A stretch of 64,000 nucleotides of DNA from Acanthochromis polyacanthus. Taxonomy: Eukaryota; Chordata; Actinopteri; Pomacentridae. Shown in pieces: positions 36,900 through 50,800 of this stretch; positions within the stretch are counted from its first letter, which is position 1, and every line of letters starts with the position of its first letter. Position numbers and translations under genes: made by a program. The stretch is from contig NC_067118.1 in assembly GCF_021347895.1 (NCBI RefSeq), forward strand, positions 40,572,755-40,636,754, given 5' to 3'. Under the pieces are notes generated by a model. The model did not search any database. It was given only the letters and a program-made list of their open reading frames with translations, and was not told where the DNA came from.

Positions 36900-39800
36900 T
36901 CATGGCCGGTGGAACCTGGAGAGAGATGCATACAGAGAGACTGTGTAAAGGAAGGTGCCTTTGTCTTTGCACCCGGCTATTAACACAGCCATTAATCAAT
37001 TCTGTGGAGCTGTTTTTAGCGGTGTCATTAAATGCACCTCCTGTCCTCCCTCGGGGTCACTGTTACAGCCCACAAGGACCCCGGCTTTCCAAACAAGCCA
37101 AGCCAAGGACACCGTGACATTTCATAATTCCTCTCTCCCTGCTACTGCTCGCTCTTCAGAGGACAACCTTCCCCCTCCCCAGTTTAGAAGCACTCCCATC
37201 TATCTTTAGCTGCCTGGCACTCTCCGGATGAGCAAGGGGAGCTAAATATAGCCGCCTGCAGCCCAGAATAGAGCAGGCGTGCATTTCCAAGCACACTGAC
37301 ATACACTCCATAACACTGACCTCGTTAGGTGTTTGCTCGAGGCGTGCACTTCCATCTCCGTGCTTTTGAACTCGTTCAGCTCTTTTCGGATGGCAGCCTG
37401 TAGGGGAGGAGAGGGGAAAACAGCATCAGTACCGTCCCTAAGTGCATCCTGAGCCGTCGGGGTGCAGCGAAGTGGCAGCAGCAGGAAGGAAAGATATAAT
37501 CGGAGCTAAAAATTTAAAGAGTAGAGGGGATTTCATGGGATAAGCTGATAACGGCAACATGTGATGCTGACAGTCTTGAGCAATAGGAGCACCAGAATTT
37601 GGGGAATTTTTCTTAATCGGACTGACCCAAATAGTCAACTTGTTTTTGTGGCAAGTGGAAGTTAGTGATTAGAGGCAGTTCAAGGGTCAACGTGTGACTT
37701 TATTATGATGTGAAAACACAAACACACACCTTGTCTGCCGCTGAGAGACGAGTCCAGGGCTTGTCTGCTCTCCTGTCGTAGTCCTGAGCTTTGGCCACCT
37801 CCACATAGTCGCTGAAGCGGATCAGAATCTTTCTGTCTCGTAGTTCGTCTACCGTGGGCCGCTGGTTGAGCTGGAAGACAAAAATCAACAAAAATGTCAA
37901 ATTTGAATTGGAGAATTTGCTTGATGGTGCCGTGGTATAAAAATATATGGATCTGTGGAGGGTGTACCTTTCTGTTTAGGCGCTGTTTGATCTCCCTTCT
38001 CTCCTCCTGCTCTGTCTGGTCATTTCTCTCTGGAAAAAAGAAGACACACATAGAAAATTAGTGATGTCAGAGAACAGGCAAATCAGAGCGAAATCCAGAC
38101 TAACCCAGCTACTTAAACACCCATTGCTCTCTCTCTCTGTGTATGTAAATATATAGATGAATATAGAAGAGGATTTTTGTTTATAGATAATTTTACTAGC
38201 AGTCTGTCCTCTATATTTATTATAAATAAGAAAATGGAGAGGTATTGTGGTGTGCACTCATGCGCTCTCCTGCTGCTGAATAATGTACTCCACTCCAGAC
38301 TGTCTTATTGTAATGAAACATCCCATATTCCCCTCTTTTATGTGTGTTTTTAAAATCAGATCTTTTACATATCATTTTCATCTGCAGATCTTAGTATTTA
38401 ATTGATAAAGCAGCAGGTTGGACTCCGGTAACTCACGTTTCAGGATGTTCCGACTCTCCAGCTCCTCCACATTCGGTCTCTGGCTCAGCCTCCTGCGGAG
38501 AAACACCAGAACCACGTTTTGAACCATTTTTTTTTTTTCACTTCCAAACTATCTCCGTTCTTCCGTCTCCGTTAAACCGGCTGTAGTTTTTTCACTGTGC
38601 GCGTTCTCGAGAGGAATCCCCTATGTTTCCATCTCGCATCCAAACCCCGGCTGTGGTGCTTGGGCAGAGGCGCTCCCCACATCTGGAACAGTCGAGGAAG
38701 CGCAGAAAAATATTCTCCCGATTGAGGATTTATTTGTTTCTCCGCCGGATTTATCGGTCGGCTTCAGTTCGCTGCATCTCAGGTGCAGCCGTGGTGCGTT
38801 TACTCCTCTCGGCGCCTCGGCAGCGCAGGCTCTCCTCTCTACTATTCGCCACAGGCGCTTTTGAAGTGGGTCGTGATGGGCTGCCGGGGCGCGACTCCCC
38901 CAGTCTCCCTGGTTACTGCATGCATAATGAGCAGGGGGCGGGGCTTAGCGGCTCCCACTCACGGCATCCCCAGCCTCATCTACGCTGCACTACACACTCA
39001 CCACTGTGTCGCACCACTTTATTTTTAGTCACGCTTTTTTTCTTTTACAGGAGGTAAAATAATCAGAGGGGTCATGATATAATTGAGGTACTTTTTGTGT
39101 CATACTTGATATTTGTGCTGTTTTCAGGCCTAAAATCAGCATAACCAAACACCACATGGCATTTTTACAGAAAGATTCTTCTAAATATTGTATGTACAAT
39201 TGAGTAAAATTGAAAGTTATTTTTAAAGATATTGTAGCAAACCTGTTGACATGACATAAATCCACACTACTTTATATTAAATAAGTCAGAAAGCCTTGGA
39301 GTCTGGCCAGTCTTTTCTTCAGGAGGAAATTACATCATGTGGTCATGTGAGAGGTGTTTTTCTAATGGGGAACTTAAAGTGATTTCTCTTACACAGATAC
39401 AATTTGTTATTTTGTGTTGTAAAATAACACAGATGACCACAGAAAATCAGAAAATGACTCAGTATGACTCAAAATTATCATAAAAAGAGACAAAACGATG
39501 ACAAACAGACTTATAATGACCTAAAACGACCACAGAGAGACACAAACTGACAAAGAAACACAAAATGACCAAAAAGTGCTCAAAAAGATACAAAATGACT
39601 ACAGTAAACCACAAAATGACTCAATGAGGCGCATAATTATATATAAAGACACAAAGTGATGAGAGATACAAAATAATTACAAAAAGTTGCAAAATGACCA
39701 CAGAGACACACAAAATTACCACAAAACACCTAAAATTACTGCAAACAGACTGAAAATGACCACAAAAATGCACAAAAGGACCACAAAACGACCTAAAATG

Positions 39801-41746
39801 ACCAAAAAGAAATAAAATTAGCTTGAAGACACACAAAACCACCACAAAATGACACATGACCACAAAAATGCAAAAAAAAAAAAATTTGACACAAAATGAC
39901 CACAGAAAAATGCAAAATGACTCAGTGAGACAGGTACATATCATACAAAGACACAAAATGACTACAAAAACACTTAAAATTATTATAACAGACTGAAAAT
40001 GACCACAAAAGGCACAAAATGACCTTAAAATACCTGAAATGCCTTAATTGGAAGGTGGTTATTTATTTTACAGTTATTTAGTTTATATTTTAGTGATGTC
40101 CTGTCATTTTTTATTCATGAGTGATTGTTTTTTATAATAAATATTTTAGGAATTTGTAAAGACATGATCATAATGAACATAAAAACATTTTTTTTACTTT
40201 AATATAATTGTATGCCAGATTTATCCCAAGCACTTCAAAAGTCCCTCAGTTACATAATGACTCAGACTATTCTTGACTCAGTGCTAGAACTTAAACCCAT
40301 CTGCTACCCATTGGTGTATTATTTTAAAACTTTCCTCACCATCAAAGCATCCAAAAGGTCTCAAAGTTCTTTTTTTTCTTCTCCTAACCAGAATCCCTGT
40401 GTACTTTCTATAAATAATAAATGTGAACGGCACAAAGGGCTCTGCTTCAGACAGCATGAGGGACACACCAAAGTGTAGCTCCAGAGGTGGAAAGGACAGA
40501 GAGGGCAGAATGCCGCCACACAGCAAGACTCTCTTTATCCCCCTTTACCCCGGCTAACATCGGACACTTTATAGTTCTGTCCTGGAACAGATCAAAGTTA
40601 GGTCACATGGACGGAGCCCAGGACACACACCAAGCAGGTGGATGGGAGTGTGTTTGGCATTTCATAGACAGATAAATGACATTAATCTTCTGAAATTTAG
40701 CTCTCAGCATCCATTGCATAATTAGCATTTACTTGGGTTTGTTTTCAGACAGAAATATCAGGTGTGCTGTTCTCGCTCTGTTCCAAATCCTGCATTTCTG
40801 CTCATCTGTATGAAATAATGAGCACAGCCAAGGCTTTGTTAATTAAGAGTGTGACCAGACATCCAGGAATAGCATGAGGAATAATTCAATAGCCCGACTC
40901 CCCCAGTGAATTCCCTTCTGAGAAGTGCAGTAAGAAATGGAGAGCAAACAACCAAGAATTTAAATATTTAGCAAAAAATCAGTATGTGAGAATTGCATCA
41001 CTTTCTTATTCAGGCTTTTATATGTATGAAAATTAATTCTCCTTTTTGATCAGTGCTGTTTCATGTCTGTTTTATGTCACGTTCTTAAAATCTCACCAGG
41101 TGTTAAACAGCCCGACGTGATGTTCCTTTGCTTCACGACTCCCCAGTAAACGACAGAAAAAGCGACAGAGCGTTCCCGCAGCTCTATTTCATTTTAAACA
41201 GATGAAACAGAAAATTGCTCCCGAAGCCCCGGCGAACACGACCATCCGCTGTAATATTGACCTGGTGGCCGAGTTGCTTAGCAACAACGCTCTGTATCTT
41301 TAAGACGACAGCGTTCCTGCAGAAAATCCTCACCAGTCTCCCTAGTAACACACAAACGGGGATCTCGCTACTACACACAGAGCTGTATGTGCTTTACACA
41401 GCATCTATTTATAGCACACACCACTTTGTTTTGTTTTTTTGTCTTTGTGAGCACAATGAAGTAGACATCCCTTTCAATGTTAACCCTCTTGTTGTCCTGC
41501 AGGTCAAAATTGACCCGTTTTAAAGTTTGAAAATGTGGGGGGGGGGAAATCTTTTCACAATGAAACTTCTGATGTCCACGTTTTCAACATTTTTGGGAAA
41601 TCTTTGAACATTTTTTGGTGGAAAAAGAAATGTTAAAAATGTTTCTTAAAACAGTCACAAAAAAATCAACCAAAATCCAGTGAATTTCGCTGGATTTTGG
41701 TTGATTTTTTTGGTGAATGTTCTTAAAGAAAATATTAGAAGTTTGA

Positions 41747-41808
<62 letters not shown>

Positions 41809-44800
41809 CACTTTAGATATTTTTGGGATTTTTTTGGATGATTTTTACTCATTCTTTGAAAATATTTAAAAGAATTTTCTTGCCAAATTTGGTGGATTTA
41901 AAAAAAATACCTTTAAGGGAAACTTTAAAGGAATTATTGGAATTTTCTTCCTGAAGGTTTTGCAAATTTTCAGAAATTTGGGATTTTTTTTCTTTTGCTG
42001 AATTTTTGGATTTTTTTCAGACAAGGAAACAATATTTGTTGGTGCCTGTAAATGAGGACAACAGGAGGGTTGAACACTATTTTAGTCAGATTTCCAGCCA
42101 AATGAATCATAAAACTGCATAACTTTGCTGCTGTCAGGTGGCAGAAGACTGTTCATTTGCAAAGACTGAGAATATCACAACATGAGACACCGAACTGACT
42201 CACTGCACCAGTTTTTCACCCACTGCCTTCTCACTTTTTTAAGAAAAGGTATCCCCTAAATACCCCTGATGACGCAGGAACGCCTCTTGGCACAAGGATC
42301 TCCATTTGACACTCAGGATGTTCTTCAGTAGAACGAGTTGGAATAGAAAATCTAACGACGCCAACCAGGGGAGGAATTAAAAAACAAACAAAAGACTGAG
42401 AAACCAGCGAGTGGGTGGCGGAGGCTTTCGGTCTTTTGTTTCACATGCCAACTGCGCTGAGAAGACAAAATTGGCCATTCAAGGCTTTCTTCTTCTTCTT
42501 CCTTTTTCCAAGTACAGTAGCCGGGCCCCCACCTCCTCCTACCCCGCTGATATAACTCCCCGACAGAAGGCAATGCATGGGGAGATGCATTATTGAACAG
42601 TGTCAGGAGCTAAGATTAGAAGCAGTGGAGTGCAACTGCAGCACAAGCGCTAGGTGGGGAGTCTCTAAAGATAGAAAGGTCATCTATCTCTGACACCGTG
42701 GACAGACAAGGTGACGGCATTTTCTGCTTGATCGGCAGCAAAAAGCAACCGTGTTATTTTTTTGTTTTTTTTGAGCTGTAGATAAGGCGGAGAAAGCAGA
42801 TCTCGGGTGGGAGTCACGCGGAAATCTAGAGGCGCTTGTGATGGATGGTTTTTGTAATTCAGTGTGAATCCTCGAGGGATTTTTTCCCTCCTATATTTAA
42901 GGGATATGAGCTATATATAGCCAGGATTGTCCTCCACCACTGCGCTTGGATTTATTCTGTCTTTCTAAATCAATTTAAACAGCAATAAATCAAAAGGAGG
43001 AAATCAATTGAAGCCAGTGCTGTGTAGCAGTGGGGTTTTATGTAACAAGCAGCTTCTATCACTGCTGTGCTACAAGTAGAACCTCTCTGCCTTCAAATAA
43101 GAACCCTGCTGGCTCTTATGCAAGCTACACCCATGCTCCATCCTCACCTTTACCTCCACCACTCGCTCAGGGAAGAGGGAAGAGACTTTTTCTTCCTTTT
43201 TTTTTATTTGTTCGAGCAACAACAGAACGTTTTCTTCCAGCTAGTCTAAGAATACAGAAGGCAGTATTATTAGGTGTCTCACAGACAGACGATAGATCTT
43301 CAGAGAAGGGTGGGCGGCGTTGTGAGCTTGGCTGCGAGTCGCTGTGCAGCCGGTTATGTAACGCTCTGGTGTGCCCCTGTTTCACACGCCGGTGTTAAAA
43401 AGCTCGCGTCTTGTGACACTTTCGGGACCACTGCTGTCATTCTTTGGACATTACAGTCCTATTAGAACAAAAACATTCTATTAATACCCTGGCAGAGATG
43501 CACTCATGAACATCCATGCTGCTTCTTGTACAAACACATTTCCTGGAAGCACTGACTGTCTCTGCACTTGTTGAACTCCAGAAAATGTGAGAATGACGGG
43601 AATTTACTGAACTTGTGCAAAAACTTTCCTGTGACTTTTCTCCATTTAGCCAGCCCGCCGGTTAGAATAGATACGCCATCTCCTCCCCGCTCAGTTCTAG
43701 ATAAAACGGTTAGGTGTTCAGGTGGAATTTAATACAGAGGCTTCCCAGAATGAGGACTTGCCGTGAGTACAAAGCGTTACACCCGAACAGACTCCTCCGA
43801 GCGGGAGCAGATTGCACAAGATGAATCAAGTCTGTGCAGAACAATAAAGTAATCCAACGAGATCCGCCTTGTTATCTCACCTCCACCTACTCCTTAAGTC
43901 TTATGTAACTGTAGCAATTAGGCATATAGGTTTGCTCTCCAAAGAAACATCGCCCATGGGACTGCATAGTTGCACCTGCAAAGTGTTTACTCAGTGCAGA
44001 ATAATATTACGAGATTGCAGAAAAGAGAAGACAGAATGCATGATTCAATCTGGATTACTAAAACAAACAACATTTATTACAAGGGTCAATATATAACTGA
44101 GGGACTTTTGAAGTCCATGGGATAAATCTTGCATACATTTTTATCAAAATTTAAAAAATAATGTTTTTTTATGTTAATTATGATCATGTCTTCACAAATT
44201 CTATAAATATTTATTATGGAAACAATCACATATTAATAAAAAAATGACTGGATATCACTAAAATGTCAGCTAAATAACTGTCCCAATTTAATAATAACCA
44301 CCTTCTAATGAGCTAAACAATAATAAAATGAGCTGATTCAGAAAGAGTTTTGATTGTGTTCTTTTTATTAAGTTGAGATAATCATGACAGAGATTTCTTT
44401 TTTGGCAGTATATCACATTTTATTGTGAAAATAACTAATTGTATCTGTGTCTGAGAAATCGCTTTCCACTAAGTTCCCCTTAACAGAATCACCTCTCCAG
44501 GAAGTGTGTTAATTCCAGATCACATGACCTGCTCCTCATGATGTCATTTCCTGAAGAAAAGACTGGCCAGACTCCAAGGCTTTCTGACTTATTTAATATA
44601 AAGTAGTCAGCAGGTTTACTACAATATCTTTATAAATAACTTAAATTTCAGTTTTACTTAATTGTATAGATAATTTGTAGAAGAATCTTTCCGTAAAAAT
44701 ACCATGTGGTGTTTGGTTATAGGTGGCCATGTTGATTTTAGGCCTGAAAACAGCAAAAATGTCAACTATGTTACAAAAAGTCCCACAATTATATATTGAC

Positions 44801-47800
44801 CCACAATCACTCTAAGATTTATCGCTAATACTTCAGGGACACAGATCTCGAGATTTCTTTTCCTTACTTGGCAAGTTTCATCTCAATCTGCTGGCGGATT
44901 TCCTGGCGCTCCTGATCGCTCCTTGCTGGGAAGATATTCCTGTCCTCCAGTTCCTGCTTGCTGGGCCTGTTCCGTAGTTTGACGGCCAGCAGCTCCTTCC
45001 TTAGCCTGCGAGGAAGTGTGCCTGCAACCACCCAGTGAAACCAGACTGAGGAGACCTTTTGTACAGATTTTCTTGCTTTTCATATCCTAAGACATGCTGT
45101 GACATGAATTAAGCCTTCCAATCAGTCATTCCAACAACGTTTAGAACTGCCTAACACTACCTGATCATTTAGAAGTATTTGAACTGAGAGACTTTTAAAA
45201 CATTTAGTTATGTACTGTAGCACACTGGACTTGAAAATAAACTTTGAGATCTTCGAGAATCTTCGCATCCAGATTCACTGTTTCAGGTAGCAAGTAAAGT
45301 AAAACAATGAGGACATAGAGGCATTTTGGTGACCCTTTTGGAAACATGCCGTTACATTTTAAGGGTATGAATGTATTTAAATCAACATTCGGTGAGGGAA
45401 ATAGTGTGTCTTAAGCTGATAAATGCTCCACTGTTTCATCAGCGAGTTGCTAAATTTGTCTTCAGGTTGGTGGGCAGGCAGTGTGCTGAGAGTTTTAAGA
45501 GCTTGTTGGCGAAAGCGGTGACCTATTGTGCTTGGAAATTAACCAAATTAGTAAAGTAGTGGAAGTTTAAAAGAAAGCACACCAAAATGAGCTGAGGGGA
45601 AGTACAAATTTGGGTGTTAAGTCTGTGTGGGTACGTCCCTGTGGACAGATCCTCTTCCATTACACACACTTAATGGACTTAGAGTGTTATTAATAGAAAA
45701 AAACAATCATTTGTACAGTTGTTGATGGTGAAAACTAAGTGACGCAACAGTAAACGTGGGAAAAGGTGGTATCCAGGATAGAAATATTGACTGATACTGG
45801 TTGCTAGCTATGATAGTGCTTTGAAACAATGTTCAAATTAGAGCAAATGTACGAATTTCAAACTAACTGTCATCATTTCATTTCAAAAGTGTTATGTACA
45901 ATGCAGACCTAATATGCACAAAGATTCTAAAGGCTAGAACCTTAGTTTTCAAGGTCCCATTTTATGGCCTTTTTCAGCAAATTAATCAAATTACTAGCTC
46001 AGCTCAAAATACTGTAAATATGGTTCATTTTCCCATGACTGTATAACTCCTGGTTTTAACCCTGTTCTAGACGGTTTGTTTCAGTGTCTGTAGCTACTGC
46101 TGCTGTCCACGTCCCCTTCAGGAAGAAGACTCTCTCTGCATACATGATGACGGCCAACATTAATCTAAGCCAGGCATGAACTAACCGTGACGTCACCCGT
46201 TGGTTTCAACGCCGAGAAAATGAAGCCCGGATTTTGCTACTTCCTGGTCGCCATTTTGGATTTTTTGGAGCCAGTGACGTAAAAAGCGTCATCAAACAGA
46301 CTGGACCGGAGAGCAACTAGGGGCAGGACCAGTCTATGGGCGGGCCAGACTGAAGCCAGACTGCTGAAAGCCTCGCCCTAAAGGATTTGTCAGTCATTCC
46401 AGACAAGACTGTCTATCAAGTATAGCCACGCCCCTGGCTCTGCCAACTTTAACGATTTATTTAAAATTCAGTATTGATTTATTTTTAGATCGGCCACCTG
46501 ATCTCTCATTTTGACCATGAAAACTAACGAGAAACAAGAAGTTTTACCAAACTTGGACCGCCCGGCGACAAAGATGACCCCTGTGACCTTGAAAATGAGG
46601 TCACGGTCACCAAATTCGAACTTGACCTGTGTCTTATTATGGTACACCTGTGTACCAAATATGGTGAGGCTATATCAATATTCTATGGAGTTATCGTGCG
46701 GAAACCAAAGTGTTACAGACAAACACGTAAGCAAGCAAGCAAGACCATGCAGGTGAAAACAATACCTTCCGGCAAATGCAGTTTTGCCGGGCAGTAAAAA
46801 ATCCTGAGCTGTAGAAAATCAGTCTATCAAATTTTATTTTTTCCGGTGATGAATTGGGGTCTATGGAGCAAAAGCTTTTTGGAGCCAACCCGAGCGGACG
46901 GGCGGGATATTGCAAGTTTTTGACACTTCCCGGTGGGCTTCATTTGTGGAGCCAGATGCTACGTCCATCTTTATATACAGTCTTTGATCTAAGCCCGTGT
47001 GTGAGACCAGGACTTTCATTTGCTTCCCACTTTCTAATCATTTTACATGGAAATGTAGCAGAATTCTCAGCACATCTGTTGTCTTTAACTCGTGCGTCTG
47101 GTGAGTTTGTCACAGCTATAAAATCTGTATTTTAGCAGAGCATCAGCTTGAAAAAAGTGAGGATTATGTCACTTTTTTGTAGCTCGATGACTGTTGATTA
47201 ATTTATGGGTAAAATTCTTACCGGCTTGTAAAGCTGGAGGGTCGTCTAGTTTAGATTTTGACTCTTTGGGACCTTAATGTCACGTTTTAAAGCTCTATAA
47301 CCCACCGGAGATGACGGACTCGTTCCAGCCGTCCAGGTCCGTGGGGAGGCCCGAGGTGTTGGAGAAGCACTGGTCCAGCCGCACGTTCTCCTTGTTCTCC
47401 TCGGCCTCCTTCTTGGGCCAGTCGGAGCCTCCGCCTCCCACACAGCTGCCCCCAGGAACGACGTGTGTTGGTTCTCCGAGCTGCAGGAGCGAGAGAGGCG
47501 TCCGTCAGAACACCAGAGCCGAGGGGGTGATCCCTGCTCACACCCTTCATGGACGCTGAGGAGACACGGGTAGGAGGAAAGTTCAGCTCAATTCAAACTA
47601 CTATTAATGCCACTTGGGAAAATTCATTTAAAGCAGCTTGTTGCATGTTACACAATAAAGTACAGATATGCTCACGAATCAGAAAGGCTTAGAACAGTAT
47701 AAAATACAAAGTATGCATAGATACAATAAATACCTATTTAAAATATATAGATAAACAGTAGAAAGTCATGTCCTAAAATATGAAAATTTGTAGAATAAGT

Positions 47801-50800
47801 ATGAGCATAAAATGTGAAATGTGCATACACTGTAACAGTAATGGAGCTATATTTTTGTTATTGGACAGAGAAGTAGTTTTTATAGTTATTACACATAACT
47901 GAGTGTTAACTCCAAATTTAGTTAACTGCTAGTCCATGTGCATACACATCTACATATGCATCATCATTAGCAGACCCTTACACATCACAATAATACAAAT
48001 TTAATGCACAAAACATGATAAAAGTCAACGTTGCATCGCTACCAGTGAAGTATTTAACCATTGTGTTGTCTACGGGTCTAAAATGACGCGGCTACTATGT
48101 TTAGTAGCGTCTAAATGACCTTTTTTTCTACTTGAAATTCCTCTTATTGTTGTAGGTTAAGCACCTTGTGAGTGGGAGCAATGATTCAAAGTATTTGCTG
48201 AGCTTCCTCCTGAATCAGCTCTTTGATAGCGCTCTTTTCCCAGAGACACTGGTGTGACTCTCCAGAGAAGTGATTGAAAGGTCTTTGCAGGTCCAGTGTG
48301 CATTTTTTTCTCCATCGGACTAAACCTGTTGTATCTCTTAAATACTTCACAGATGTGTAATGTACAAAGCTCTGACAAACAAACAAAGGGGCGTCCATTA
48401 CTGCATGTAATCTGATGAACTTTCTCAATGACTGCATGGACTTATCAATCACAAATAATGTACTTTCCCAACTCCATCTACTCGACTACCATGCCCTTCT
48501 GCGCTGTTTGTTGTCTGCAGCAACACAGATTGAATTGGTCAAACAAATGAATTTCCTCCGCCCAATGTTATAGGGACCAGCTCAGCTGTTAAGTGTTGCT
48601 CATAATTATCCCTCAATATAAAAAAAGACAATATTTCACACATTTTGTGAGGATATGCAAACTTATGAGCATAACTGTATCTTGTGATACAGAGAACAGC
48701 AGTCAGTATGAAACGTGTGTAACGTACTACGATAAACAACAAGTAAAGACATAGCACAGTGTTTTTAATTCTATAAAAGAAGCATAGTCCAGTCAGGTTG
48801 AATATGAATCTTGTGGGAAAGTTTGTGGCCAAATTCAGATCCAAAGTTTTTGAGTAATTGTAATAGTAAGGTGGAAAAGACCGAAATTTGAGGTCGATAG
48901 TTCACTTTTTCAGGAAAGCACCAAATTTGGTACAGACATAGTATATGACCATACCATTGATTTAAGAGGAGTACCCCAAAAATCTAAGCCCCCTGGTGGC
49001 CACCATCTTGAATTCAAATATGGCCGCCTTGCTAAACCTATTTATGTGCTATCTCCCTTAATACGGCAGATACAAAGTTACTTTCAAGATCTACCCCCAT
49101 TGTTTAAGGGTCTACGGATTCAATAAAGCCGTTTATAACAGTGTTATATATAAAAGCCACCAGGGGGCTTAGATTTCTGGGGTACTCCTTTTAAATCAAT
49201 TGTATGGTCATATACTATGTCTGTACCAAATTTGGTGCTTTCCTAAAAAAGTGAACTATCATTTGACTTCTCCGCCTAACTATAAATAGAAAAGAAAAAT
49301 GACAGCTGGAGTGGAGCCCACAAATAAGAAAATTACAAAACAATATGCACTGAAATACTGAGTGGGAAAAACAGCCCATGAACAGAGCCCTGCAGCCATC
49401 CCACAGTGTCAGTAAGAGGCGACATCTAACATTTGCCGTTGGCTGGAAGACTCACCTCTCTTGTCTGTTCTTGGAGGCGAAGGCTCTCTGCAGCTCCTCC
49501 ATGATGCAGCTAGGGGGCATCGGATGGTGCATCATATTGCCTATATGCGGGGACCCTGAGGGGTTGGCCAGGGGCCCTCGTAGCGGCAGGGTCATCGAAG
49601 CCAGGCTCTCTGTGGCCCTGGGTGGTGGGAGCTCCTTGGGGAGGTAGGAGTTGGGCAGGTGAGTGGGGAGAGACACCGGGCCTGAATCTGACGGCAGAGG
49701 AGGAGGAGGATGGTTAACAGAATCTCTTTTTATCCTCAGATTTAATGGAGTTTATCTTAGGATGCTGAGCAGGAAGTTTGTAAACACATTTACATTTTTA
49801 CTAATTAGACTCTGTGGAACAATTCACCGGAACATCTGGGGGAAAAGCATTAACAAGTTTTCCTGAAAAGAAATGCAGGAGAGAAAGAGTAAACCTCTTG
49901 CCAATTTGCAATCTACAGCCTTGTTTTTTTTTAATTTTCTATTGAATGGCTAAAAAAGTGTCTCAGCCAAGTCAGCATGTCTTTTTACATGAGTTTTTCC
50001 ATTATGTGCCACTTCACACTTTATTTTTAACAGTGTGAGAAGGAAAAAATGTACTTGACTGCATTTATTTTTTAGATAATATATCTAAAAACATGTTAAA
50101 CATATTTTTGCACAAGAAAACACCCTGTTAAAGAATAAAACAGTAGTTTAACTTAGCATAGTATAACTCAAAGCATAACTTTTGGTTTTGTTGGTGCTTA
50201 ACGTATGTTTCCAGCAGATCATAATGATTGAATAATTATTTAGTTATTGGCCTTTGAAATTTGATAAATATGATACATTTTCAAACAAAAGTGTTATTGT
50301 AGCCCCAGACATCTATTTTAAGTATATATATCCATATGTATCCACATTTCCCATTAAAATACAGCCTTTGATGATATTTCACCAACTTTTGAGGCCTCTA
50401 ATATCAGGAGAATCTGTCATGTGCAAAGTATTATCAGTCATCTTTGAGTTTTATGCCTTTCTGACATGTCAGACTAACATAAAAATGGAACATTGGGCTA
50501 GAGTCATTTAATCATTTTGTTCTGCTGGAAACACTTTTGTGTGTTATTTCTGTGGGAGGTATATTTCTGGAGATACTGAAGCCTTAAAATGGCTTGCCAG
50601 ATAAGATGTTGGGGGTTTTTTGAGAGTGAAATTACAAAAATTTCCCAATTTTTAAAAATTCTGAGACGGTGGAGTAGCACTGATCTGATTTGACATGGAC
50701 TGACCCCGTTAACAGTTCAGAGCTAAGTTAAGTAACTGTTCTATTCCAAAGGTCAAAAAAGGCACATTTTTAAAATATCTGACTAAAAGAAGTCAAACTT

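Noticed and set aside
38623..39057. 144-residue plus-strand frame
   Set aside because: It lies in the CpG-dense block, has no homology I know and no splice context; GC-rich DNA gives long chance frames.
39621..39956. Hydrophobic Phe/Cys/Val-rich frames in several places (also 11236-11599, 55764-56149, 61092-61457, 63549-63878)
   Set aside because: All are translations of the ACAAAATGAC-type arrays; apparent membrane segments are artefacts of repeat composition.
41584..41811. Frame with an Ile-Tyr run
   Set aside because: Direct translation of the (TA)n microsatellite inside a piggyBac-like element.
48186..48452. Minus-strand frame ending [15 protein letters not shown], looking protein-like
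   Set aside because: It reminded me of a transposon or repeat-derived peptide but I could not match it to a family, and it does not fit PHACTR3 phases. Not annotated.
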